Source of the DNA: Anaerolineales bacterium
Lineage (GTDB): Bacteria; Chloroflexota; Anaerolineae; Anaerolineales; DRKV01
Assembly (NCBI GenBank): GCA_020061145.1
Contig: JAGUYX010000105.1
Span: 1-32,263, forward strand
Reading direction: 5' to 3'
Length of the DNA: 32,263 nt
The notes below the pieces were generated by a model that ran no database searches, was not told where the DNA came from, and saw only the letters and a program-made list of their open reading frames with translations. Made by a program: the position numbers and the translations under genes. This document shows, in pieces, positions 7,722 to 14,481 of this stretch. The stretch's first letter is position 1; each line of letters begins with the position of its first letter.

Positions 7722-8444
7722 TCAATTCCCCGGCGCAGCGGTTGCCGGCCCTGGCACGCTGACCGGTTTTCCGGAGGTGGCGCGCAAGAACCCCAGAAAC
7801 ATCAGGATAGCGCCTAACAACTCGCTAAAGTAAAGCCAATCTGCCAGCCCGGCTTTGATAAACGAACCGCCCAAAGCCGGCAGCAACGCGCCGGCAGCAA
7901 TCAGGACGTTGCCTACCATCCGATCGAACAAAACTCGTTTTCGCCAGAAGATAAACGCGGAATAGAGTGCACCACCAACCAGTCCGAGGGTGCCATAAAC
8001 GTTCAACAATATCGTCAACGTAATGATCGCGCCGCTGCGAACTATAATGTCCCGATATTGAGAGCTTACGGGGTCGGCGATATTGTAACTGGCAGCCGCT
8101 TCAGTGACCGGAGCGATGAATACCAGCACGGCTGCGATAACCGACACCACAGCCAGTATGCCCGTCAGAGTCGGCGCCACATTACGTTTGCGTACCAGCA
8201 AGTGGATGGTGCCCTGTCCCAACCAGGCGGCGGTGAGCATGGCGCCACTCAGGTACCATAATTTAAGGATAAATTCGCTATAGAATAGCGACAGGTACAG
8301 TTCCCCAAACGTACCCAACCCATATAAAACCAGTCCAAAACCCCACAAAAGAAGGTAAGTGCCTCTTTTTACACGATAACGGTTCAGCACCGCGCCTGCA
8401 AAAATCGCAGTCATCAGGGTGGAAAACAAAGGCAAATAATTCAT
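7722..8444 (-). CDS. Polytopic membrane protein, unknown function
   Basis: A 240-residue protein with about seven hydrophobic segments, near residues 5-22, 32-52, 62-84, 95-115, 135-165, 175-195 and 208-228 (for example TYLLLWGFGLVLYGLGTFGEL and LLGAILMFLGFLRAT), and a short Pro/Ala-rich tail. I recognise no family. Charged residues are mostly in the loops. There is no lysine in the last helix of the kind rhodopsins carry, and few histidines. The ATG at 8444 is favoured over the GTG at 8447 because AGGAAGG is 5 bases upstream. It starts about 30 bases after the small ORF at 8476-8649 and ends the operon, with the hairpin terminator downstream. Confidence 0.8.
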   Translation of the reverse strand: MNYLPLFSTLMTAIFAGAVLNRYRVKRGTYLLLWGFGLVLYGLGTFGELYLSLFYSEFILKLWYLSGAMLTAAWLGQGTIHLLVRKRNVAPTLTGILAVVSVIAAVLVFIAPVTEAAASYNIADPVSSQYRDIIVRSGAIITLTILLNVYGTLGLVGGALYSAFIFWRKRVLFDRMVGNVLIAAGALLPALGGSFIKAGLADWLYFSELLGAILMFLGFLRATSGKPVSVPGPATAAPGN

Positions 8445-8475
8445 CACGCCCTTCCTCTCTCCTCTACATTTTCCA

Positions 8476-8649
8476 TCAAGTGCCGGGTGTAAGTCCCAGA
8501 ACAGCCAAAATGATGATTGCTAAAGTCGCCAGCAAACCTGCAGCAAGCAAGAAAAAAACCAGCGGCATCAGCCAGCGCATCAGGCGCCCGCTGGAGAAAC
8601 GCTTGCTCTTCAAGCGTTTATCTTGATCATCCCCGGTTGCTGCGCTCAT
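8476..8649 (-). CDS. 57-aa single-pass membrane protein (absent from ORF track)
   Basis: A small ORF between the HTH gene and the polytopic membrane protein. The ATG at 8649 has a perfect GGAGG 5 bases upstream and overlaps the 3' end of the HTH gene by 23 bases in another frame, a pattern typical of translational coupling. The product has 57 residues. The first 27 or so are charged and basic (GDDQDKRLKSKRFSSGR), followed by one strong transmembrane helix (LMPLVFFLLAAGLLATLAIIILAVLGL) and a short TPGT tail. By the positive-inside rule the N-terminus should be cytoplasmic. It could be a small partner of the neighbouring membrane proteins. I recognise no family. Confidence 0.72.
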   Translation of the reverse strand: MSAATGDDQDKRLKSKRFSSGRLMRWLMPLVFFLLAAGLLATLAIIILAVLGLTPGT

Positions 8650-9253
8650 AGGCCTCCATGGTTTCCAGCAGGGTGAGCATCACCAGATCGGTAAAGCTAG
8701 TTAATTTCCTCAGCATATCGCTCCACACCCTGGGCGAAGTCACCACAGCTTCTTCATAGACATATAAAACAGAATCCATAACCAGATCGCGAAAATACAA
8801 AAAAGCCTTAATGGCTTCGATGGTGGTCAGGTTGCAGCGCCGCGCCTGTGAGGCGTATTCAAAGCCCAGGGCGCGCGCTTCTGCGGCTGCTTTTTGCCCG
8901 TTAGCGCCCATATAGGCCATCAGGCTTTGCACGGTAGCCCGCCCACTCCGGCGGTACTGGTCGCGCGCCTCGCTATCCAGCTTGCGATACCAGCTTTCCG
9001 ATTCCAGCTCGCCTTCACCAATGTGCAGGCGGGTCATACGTAAAGCCGTCTGCCCCACCTGTTCGATATCTGCCTGCCCCTCCGCGTTATGGGATTGCAG
9101 CCATAATCCAACGTCACTGCGCCGATAACGCCGGTGACCTCCACGAGTGCGATGTACAGGCAACTCTCCTTGATCCGACCAGTTACGAACGGTGCTTGGA
9201 TGTACCCCCAACAATTTTGCTACTTCTCCCAGGCTTAACCACTCTTCTCCCAT
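8627..9253 (-). CDS. HTH transcriptional regulator with helical (RsbR-N-like) sensor domain
   Basis: A 208-residue two-domain regulator. Residues about 4-55 form a MerR/excisionase-type winged helix (LSLGEVAKLLGVHPSTVRNWSDQGELPVHRTRGGHRRY) that binds DNA. Residues about 85-205 are all-helical. GFEYASQARRCNLTTIEAIKAFLYFRD there resembles the RsbRD N-terminal type domain found in stress-signalling proteins; I see no B12-binding motif of the CarH type. AAGGA lies close before the ATG. It begins 26 bases after the stop of the PucC-like transporter gene and overlaps the next small ORF, so it is probably a local regulator of this operon. The ligand is unknown. Confidence 0.8.
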   Translation of the reverse strand: MGEEWLSLGEVAKLLGVHPSTVRNWSDQGELPVHRTRGGHRRYRRSDVGLWLQSHNAEGQADIEQVGQTALRMTRLHIGEGELESESWYRKLDSEARDQYRRSGRATVQSLMAYMGANGQKAAAEARALGFEYASQARRCNLTTIEAIKAFLYFRDLVMDSVLYVYEEAVVTSPRVWSDMLRKLTSFTDLVMLTLLETMEAYERSNRG

Positions 9254-9279
9254 ATAAGTCCTTGTTTTTCTTCAGGATA

Positions 9280-10578
9280 TCAATCTGCCGACATAGCCGC
9301 ACGTTCGACCAGTGAAAGCTCCTCGTCTGCTTGCTGGCGGAATCGGGTGACGCTAACAAAGCGCAACATAATCAAGGAAATTAACATAAAACCAGAAAGA
9401 ATAGCAAAAACGGTCATATACCCGGCGACCGGATTACCAGTAAAGCGGGCGACGGCATCGCGTACCACCCCGGATAACAATGAACCGGTCAACCGTGAAA
9501 ACGCGTTTGCCATTCCCCAGGCCCCGATAAATAAGCCCACATTGCCGGGAGTGGTCATATCGAGCATCAGGGACAGGTTGGAGGTGGTGGAAAGCCCGGT
9601 GCCCACCCCCAGACTGATCACACCCAGATAAAAACCGCTCAATCCACTTACCACTGGGCTGGCGACAATCAATAAAAACCCGATCAGGGCGAGAATGCCA
9701 CCCCAGCGGGCAACCGCTTTTTTCTCCAATCGACCTTCTAAAAAGCCGGAGACCAGCAAAGAGACCAGAACACAGATACCCCAGATAGCAGTAATGCGCG
9801 TGGTAGAGCGCACGCTCATCTCAAAAGCCTCGGCGCCAAATGGCTCCAGGAGCACATCCTGTCCAAGTATAGCAGCCAGCAGGATGATCAGATACCAGAA
9901 GAACAACCGCGCCTGGCGGTTTTCAAATACCGCGCGAAATAAGGTTCCCCAACTGTATTCTTCACTGTGAACCAGACGTGTAAAACGTTCTTCCAGGCGG
10001 AACAGCCCGAGCAGCCCAATGACCAGCGCCACCAGGCTGACCACCCGAAAAGCCTGGATAAGAATTTGCGGTGAATAGGGGTCGAGCAAGCGGCTGAGCA
10101 CAATGGCAGTGGCGATGATACTGACAATCATCATAAAAAACATGATGGCCACCGTCCGGCCGCGGCCGCCTTCTCCAGACACTTCCGTGGCCAGCGAGAA
10201 GTAGCTAACTGAGGCCAGGTTAAAACCCATCCCCCAGGCGCCAAATGCAATCAGGCCTGACGCCAGCCCCAATGGGAAATTGGTATCCATTAAAAAGGCA
10301 ACCTGAGGGGAAAGCGCCACACTGATCACACACAAAATCAGACCCAGCAGGATATACGGGCTACGCCGGTAACCGAACACCGGATGGCGATCAGAGAAAG
10401 AACCGATGGCAACCTGAATTGGTGAAAGCAGATAGGGAAGCGAAGCCAGAATGGCAACCAGGGTGGCTGAAAGGGCCAGCTCCTTGATCATCACCCGGTT
10501 CAGGGTGCTGTTGATCGGCACCAGGGTCATGGCAACCGCAGCGTGAATTAAACCGAGCTGGATACGTTTGCGCAGCAT
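9280..10578 (-). CDS. MFS transporter of the PucC/BCD (bacteriochlorophyll delivery) family
   Basis: A 12-helix major facilitator of 432 residues. GSFSDRHPVFGYRRSPYILLGLIL and the helix pair with GAWGMGFNLASVSYFSLATEV are typical of the BCD family (PucC, LhaA), which act in light-harvesting complex assembly of phototrophs. BCD-type MFS proteins also occur outside known phototrophs, so the substrate is open; a tetrapyrrole or other lipophilic pigment is only a possibility. GGGAGGG lies 3-4 bases upstream of the ATG. It is the first gene of a four-gene minus-strand operon behind a TTGACC-16-TACAAT promoter, followed by an HTH regulator, a 57-aa ORF and another membrane protein. Confidence 0.82.
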   Translation of the reverse strand: MLRKRIQLGLIHAAVAMTLVPINSTLNRVMIKELALSATLVAILASLPYLLSPIQVAIGSFSDRHPVFGYRRSPYILLGLILCVISVALSPQVAFLMDTNFPLGLASGLIAFGAWGMGFNLASVSYFSLATEVSGEGGRGRTVAIMFFMMIVSIIATAIVLSRLLDPYSPQILIQAFRVVSLVALVIGLLGLFRLEERFTRLVHSEEYSWGTLFRAVFENRQARLFFWYLIILLAAILGQDVLLEPFGAEAFEMSVRSTTRITAIWGICVLVSLLVSGFLEGRLEKKAVARWGGILALIGFLLIVASPVVSGLSGFYLGVISLGVGTGLSTTSNLSLMLDMTTPGNVGLFIGAWGMANAFSRLTGSLLSGVVRDAVARFTGNPVAGYMTVFAILSGFMLISLIMLRFVSVTRFRQQADEELSLVERAAMSAD

Positions 10579-10650
10579 CAGCCCTCCCGGTCAGAGATTA
10601 CATGGCGTCTCGGGAACTCCCATGCGCTAGATCCCCGATTGACAAGCAAA

Positions 10651-10678
10651 ATTGTACCTTTCGATTCCAGTGGGTCAA
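10651..10678 (-). promoter_or_regulatory. Promoter of the PucC-like operon
   Basis: On the minus strand TTGACC (10678-10673), a 16-base spacer and TACAAT (10656-10651), about 73 bases before the ATG at 10578. Three CTACA repeats lie directly upstream of the -35. Confidence 0.7.
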
Positions 10679-10703
10679 TGTAGATTTTGTAGATTTTTTG
10701 TAG
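10679..10703 (-). repeat. Triple CTACA direct repeat next to the -35 (candidate operator)
   Basis: Read on the minus strand, CTACA occurs three times with steps of 11 and 9 bases, so about one helical turn apart, separated by A/T-only spacers. The copies are at 10703-10699, 10692-10688 and 10683-10679. Same-face direct repeats touching the -35 suggest a regulator site, possibly for the HTH protein of this operon. Confidence 0.5.
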
Positions 10704-10720
10704 GGAATTGCTTAATGAAA

Positions 10721-11698
10721 TTAACCAGCTGGCTCAAGCGTCAGGATTTCGTCTACCAGGCGGGTAAAAGCGCTCTTATCCTGGCAGGTGAGCAACCGCT
10801 TACGCAGCGAATCCGGCAGCCGGAAGGGACTGATATAACGGCTGGCATGTTTCCGGAACAATACCAGCCCGAGTCGCTCTCCATAAAACGCCAGGGAGCG
10901 TTCCAGATGGCTCAATAATACCTGGCGGACTTCGTCAGGCGGCACGTTTACCCGTTCCCGCCGGCTGAAAATCCATGGATTGCCGATCGCGCCACGCCCG
11001 ATCATCACCCCTGCCACGCCGGTATGGGCTTTCATTCTCTCGATGTCGTCCACGTTGCGCACATCCCCGTTGCCAATCACGGGAATAGAAACCGCCTGGC
11101 GAATTTCTGCAATGGCGTCCCAGTCTGCCTGCCCGCCATACCCCTGCTGTTTGGTGCGCCCATGTACCGCCAACAAAGCGCCCCCCTGTTCCTCAACAAT
11201 ACGCGCAATCAACAGGTAATTACGGGTGGCATTATCCCACCCCAGGCGAATCTTCCCCGTCACCGGCACATCCAGCGCCTGACTTAATTTGCGAAAGGTG
11301 CGCGCAATGGTCAGCGGCGAACGCAACATCCCTGCCCCGGCGCCACGCCCGGCGACGCTTTTATCCGCACAACCCATATTGATATCGATAAAATCCGGCC
11401 CCAATTCTTGCAAGCGCAGAGCCGCCGCCAGTAAACGATCCGGATCGTGATCAAAGATCTGAAAGGCCACCGGTCGCTCTTGTGGATCAAAAATCAACTT
11501 CCGGTTGACTTCCGGGTTGCCGGTAAACAGGTGGATGACGCTGATAAACTCGGTATAGCTGACGGCTGAGCCCAGCTCCCGGCACAGGGACCGGAATGGC
11601 AGATCCGAAAAACCATCCATGGGCGAAAGGATCAAATCGCCATATACAGGCAGGTTACGGATATAAAAAGATGGCTTTTCAGGAATAATATTCGTCAT
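10721..11698 (-). CDS. tRNA-dihydrouridine synthase (Dus family)
   Basis: An FMN-dependent tRNA-dihydrouridine synthase of 325 residues that reduces specific uridines in the D-loop of tRNA. The TIM-barrel motifs are LILSPMDGFSDLPFRSL, DINMGCADKSVAGRGAGAGML with the catalytic cysteine in NMGC, KIRLGWDN, LAVHGRTKQQGYGGQADW and VIGNGDVRNVDD plus GVMIGRGAIGNPW for phosphate/FMN binding. Which Dus subfamily (A, B or C) cannot be fixed; the motif style is DusB-like. No clear Shine-Dalgarno site is seen before the ATG. It starts 39 bases after the aminotransferase stop and is probably the last gene of the radA - aminotransferase - dus unit. Confidence 0.92.
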   Translation of the reverse strand: MTNIIPEKPSFYIRNLPVYGDLILSPMDGFSDLPFRSLCRELGSAVSYTEFISVIHLFTGNPEVNRKLIFDPQERPVAFQIFDHDPDRLLAAALRLQELGPDFIDINMGCADKSVAGRGAGAGMLRSPLTIARTFRKLSQALDVPVTGKIRLGWDNATRNYLLIARIVEEQGGALLAVHGRTKQQGYGGQADWDAIAEIRQAVSIPVIGNGDVRNVDDIERMKAHTGVAGVMIGRGAIGNPWIFSRRERVNVPPDEVRQVLLSHLERSLAFYGERLGLVLFRKHASRYISPFRLPDSLRKRLLTCQDKSAFTRLVDEILTLEPAG

Positions 11699-11737
11699 TG
11701 GCTGGAATTTTCGTAAGCGTACCCTGGACCGGCGCGG

Positions 11738-12874
11738 TTATTTACCCAACAGGAAACGCAGAGCGTCCAGCAACCGGTCGACGGATTCCTGGCGGGCGTT
11801 ATATCCCATCAGGCCAATTCGCCAGACCTTGCCTTTGAGTTCCCCCAACCCGCCGCCAATTTCAATCCCATATTCCTGCAGTAATTTCTGGCGGGTCAGC
11901 AGGTCATCCACGCCCTGAGGGATGCATACCGTGGTCAGGGTGGGCAGGCGGTGAGCTTCGGGAACGTGGAATTCCAGGCCGAGTCCCTGCAAACCTTCCC
12001 ATAATCGCCGGGCAAAGAAACGGTGGCGTTCCCAGCGTTGCTCCAGACCTTCCTCCGCTACCAGGCGAAGCGCTGCGAACAACCCATAAGCCGTGGAAAT
12101 CGGCGCGGTATGATGATACTGCCGCTCGGCGCCCCAATATTTACCCAACAAGGTCAGATCCAGGTAGAAACTGGTTACCGGAGAATGCCGGTTTTGCAAC
12201 CTCGCCTCAGCCGCCGGGCTGAATGTAAGCGGGCTTAAGCCGGGAGGGCAGGAGAGATTCTTCTGAGCGCCGCTATAACAGGCATCCACCTCCAGGCGAT
12301 CGACGGACACCGGAAGGCCACCCAGGGAAGTAACCGCATCCACCAGGAGCAACCCGTCCTGTGCATGGACCAGGTCGGCAATCCCTTCCAGGGGTTGTAA
12401 TGCGCCTGTGGAAGTTTCTGCATGTACCAGGGCGACGAGTTTTTCTTGCCTGGCAGCCAGCGCCTGGCGAATATCGTCCAGCGAAAAAACTTGACCCCAG
12501 GGTTTACTGATCACGCGCACATCCGCGCCATATCGGCGCGCCATCTCACTGATGCGCATTCCAAAGTATCCATTCACGCAAACCAGAACCCGGTCTCCCG
12601 GCTCTACCAGGTTGGCGACTGCTGCTTCCATCGCGGCTGTCCCCGTGCCCGGCACAGCCAGGGTCAGCGGGTTGGTGGTTTCAAAGGTATATCGCAGAAG
12701 TTCCTGTATGCGATTCATCAGCGTGAGGAATACCGGATCCAGGTGCCCTAACAGGGGGACCGACATTTTTTGCAATACGCGCGGATCGGCGTTACTTGGC
12801 CCCGGGCCGAGCAGCAAACGGTTGGGGATATCGAGATCGGTTGTGTCGCGAGGGATTTCCCTGGTATGGGTCAT
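11738..12874 (-). CDS. Alanine-glyoxylate / serine-pyruvate aminotransferase family protein
   Basis: A second class V PLP aminotransferase in the window, 378 residues from the preferred start. It has RLLLGPGPSNADPRVL, AVPGTGTAAMEAAVANL, LVHAETSTGALQPL, LLVDAVTSLGGLPV and SGAQKNLSCPPGLSP, with the Schiff-base lysine at about residue 205. The C-terminus (IEIGGGLGELKGKVWRIGLMG) matches alanine-glyoxylate aminotransferases more closely than the 2653 paralogue does. The ORF track begins at a TTG (12895). The ATG at 12874 is better because AAGGAG lies 6 bases upstream. It starts about 47 bases after radA on the same strand and precedes dus. A role in glyoxylate, serine or glycine exchange is likely. 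Confidence 0.9.
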   Translation of the reverse strand: MTHTREIPRDTTDLDIPNRLLLGPGPSNADPRVLQKMSVPLLGHLDPVFLTLMNRIQELLRYTFETTNPLTLAVPGTGTAAMEAAVANLVEPGDRVLVCVNGYFGMRISEMARRYGADVRVISKPWGQVFSLDDIRQALAARQEKLVALVHAETSTGALQPLEGIADLVHAQDGLLLVDAVTSLGGLPVSVDRLEVDACYSGAQKNLSCPPGLSPLTFSPAAEARLQNRHSPVTSFYLDLTLLGKYWGAERQYHHTAPISTAYGLFAALRLVAEEGLEQRWERHRFFARRLWEGLQGLGLEFHVPEAHRLPTLTTVCIPQGVDDLLTRQKLLQEYGIEIGGGLGELKGKVWRIGLMGYNARQESVDRLLDALRFLLGK

Positions 12875-12921
12875 GGTTTGCTCCTTCACTGGCAAAGCCC
12901 TAAGTTGCCAGCCTCTGCGAA

Positions 12922-14343
12922 TTATTGTTCCTGTTTTTCGCCAGCGCCTTTGTCGGGTAAAAGCGCCTGCTCCAGCGCCTGGCGTAAAGACCTGACTTCA
13001 ATAATTTGAATGTTTTCCGGCCATTTTTCGCCTTTGCGCAGGTGTTTGGGCACAATTGCCTGTTTAAATCCCAGCTTTGCCGCCTCACGCAGGCGCGCAG
13101 GCATCTGGCTGACGGTACGCAACTCACCAGATAACCCGATTTCACCGATTAATACCGCTTCGGCGCGCACCGGGCGATCTTTCACTGAAGACGCAATTAC
13201 CGCGGCGATCGCCAGGTCAGCAGCTGGCTCATCTACCTGCAGCCCGCCGACAACGTTGATGAAAATATCCTGATCGGCAAGGCGCAGACCTACCCGGCGG
13301 GTGAGCACCGCGGTCACCAGCAGCAATCGGTTGAAATCAACTCCGTTAGGGGTGCGGCGCGGATTGCCGAATGAGGTCGGGGAAGTCAGGCCCTGCAATT
13401 CTACCAGGAGCGGGCGAGTGCCTTCCATGGTGACCGCGATGGCTGAGCCGGGCGCGTTTACCAGCCGTTCTGCCAGGAACGCCTCGGATGGGTTCAATAC
13501 CTCCGCCATACCCCGTTCCTGCATTTCAAACACTCCCACCTCGGCCGTGGCGCCGAAGCGATTCTTCACCGAACGCAGCAGGCGGTAAGATTGAAACCGG
13601 TCGCCTTCCAGGTAGAGGACGGTATCCACGATATGCTCCAGCACACGAGGACCGGCGATGGCGCCTTCTTTGGTGACATGCCCGATTAAAAACACCGCGA
13701 TCCCGCTGGATTTGGCCAGCTCACGCAGGCGGGATGCGCCTTCCCGCACCTGGGTTACGCTACCAGAAGACGAATCCAGGCCGGGAAGATAGACGGTCTG
13801 GATCGAATCGATCACCAGCAGGCGCGGCTTTAGCTGGTTTACATGCTCCAGTATGGCTTCCAGGTTGGTTTCGGTAACCAGAAACAATGCTTCGGGCAAA
13901 GGTGGATGCTTGCCATCAGTGAGGTGGGTCAGGCGCAGGGCGCGCATTTTGATCTGGCGTTCGGATTCTTCCCCGGAAACATACAACACCGTTTGCTCCC
14001 GCGCCATTTCCAGGGCCATTTGCAGGGTCAGTGTGGATTTACCAATTCCCGGGTCGCCGCCAATCAGCACAATCGATCCGGGGACAATCCCGCCACCCAG
14101 CACCCGGGCAAACTCGCCGATCGGGAGACGCAGGCGCTCTTCCACATCCCCGGTGATCTCGGATAGACGACGTGGGGTCGAACTGGCGCTGATGCCCACC
14201 ATTGCCCGGCGTCCCGCAGTTTGTTCCTGGATGACCTCTTCAAGCATGCTGTTCCAGGCGCCGCATTCAGGGCAACGCCCCAGTGGGCGAGGGGCGCTGC
14301 GCCCGCATTCCTGGCAAACGTATCGTGTTTTCAGTTTGGCCAT
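12922..14343 (-). CDS. radA: DNA repair protein RadA (Sms)
   Basis: A RecA-like ATPase/helicase that promotes branch migration during recombinational repair. The protein has 473 residues. An N-terminal zinc finger (C10, C13, C24, C27; CQECG and CPECG) is followed by Walker A GGDPGIGKST (about 95-104), Walker B LLVIDSIQTV, the RadA-specific KNRFG motif (about 260-264) and a Lon-protease-like C-terminal domain (GVDFNRLLLVTAVLTRR, FINVVGGLQVDEPAADLAIA). It lies directly downstream of clpC, separated by the clpC terminator, an arrangement also common in Bacillota. It probably heads the radA - aminotransferase - dus unit. Confidence 0.96.
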   Translation of the reverse strand: MAKLKTRYVCQECGRSAPRPLGRCPECGAWNSMLEEVIQEQTAGRRAMVGISASSTPRRLSEITGDVEERLRLPIGEFARVLGGGIVPGSIVLIGGDPGIGKSTLTLQMALEMAREQTVLYVSGEESERQIKMRALRLTHLTDGKHPPLPEALFLVTETNLEAILEHVNQLKPRLLVIDSIQTVYLPGLDSSSGSVTQVREGASRLRELAKSSGIAVFLIGHVTKEGAIAGPRVLEHIVDTVLYLEGDRFQSYRLLRSVKNRFGATAEVGVFEMQERGMAEVLNPSEAFLAERLVNAPGSAIAVTMEGTRPLLVELQGLTSPTSFGNPRRTPNGVDFNRLLLVTAVLTRRVGLRLADQDIFINVVGGLQVDEPAADLAIAAVIASSVKDRPVRAEAVLIGEIGLSGELRTVSQMPARLREAAKLGFKQAIVPKHLRKGEKWPENIQIIEVRSLRQALEQALLPDKGAGEKQEQ

Positions 14344-14401
14344 GCGTTTTCTCGATTAATCACTTTTTTTGTGCAGAAGCGATAATTTAGCCGTGGTCTT
14401 C

Positions 14402-14407
14402 ATTATA
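14402..14407 (-). promoter_or_regulatory. Candidate -10 element for radA
   Basis: TATAAT on the minus strand lies 58 bases upstream of the radA ATG and downstream of the clpC terminator. No good -35 is visible. An 8-base inverted pair (TTAATCAC at 14356, GTGATTAA at 14410) flanks the leader. Confidence 0.4.
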
Positions 14408-14424
14408 AGGTGATTAAACAAGAA

Positions 14425-14451
14425 GGGGCTGTCCATTTTGGGGACAGCCCC
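14425..14451 (-). terminator. Rho-independent terminator of clpC
   Basis: A perfect 10-base stem (GGGGCTGTCC / GGACAGCCCC) with a 7-base loop lies about 30 bases after the clpC stop and is followed on the minus strand by the T-rich TTCTTGTTTAAT. Confidence 0.88.
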
Positions 14452-14481
14452 GATAAATCTGGGTGGATTAAATGATTCCAC

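Noticed and set aside
8627-9253. CarH/LitR-type B12 photoreceptor
   Set aside because: The C-terminal domain is helical but has no B12-binding DxHxxG motif, and the protein is too short for the Rossmann domain.
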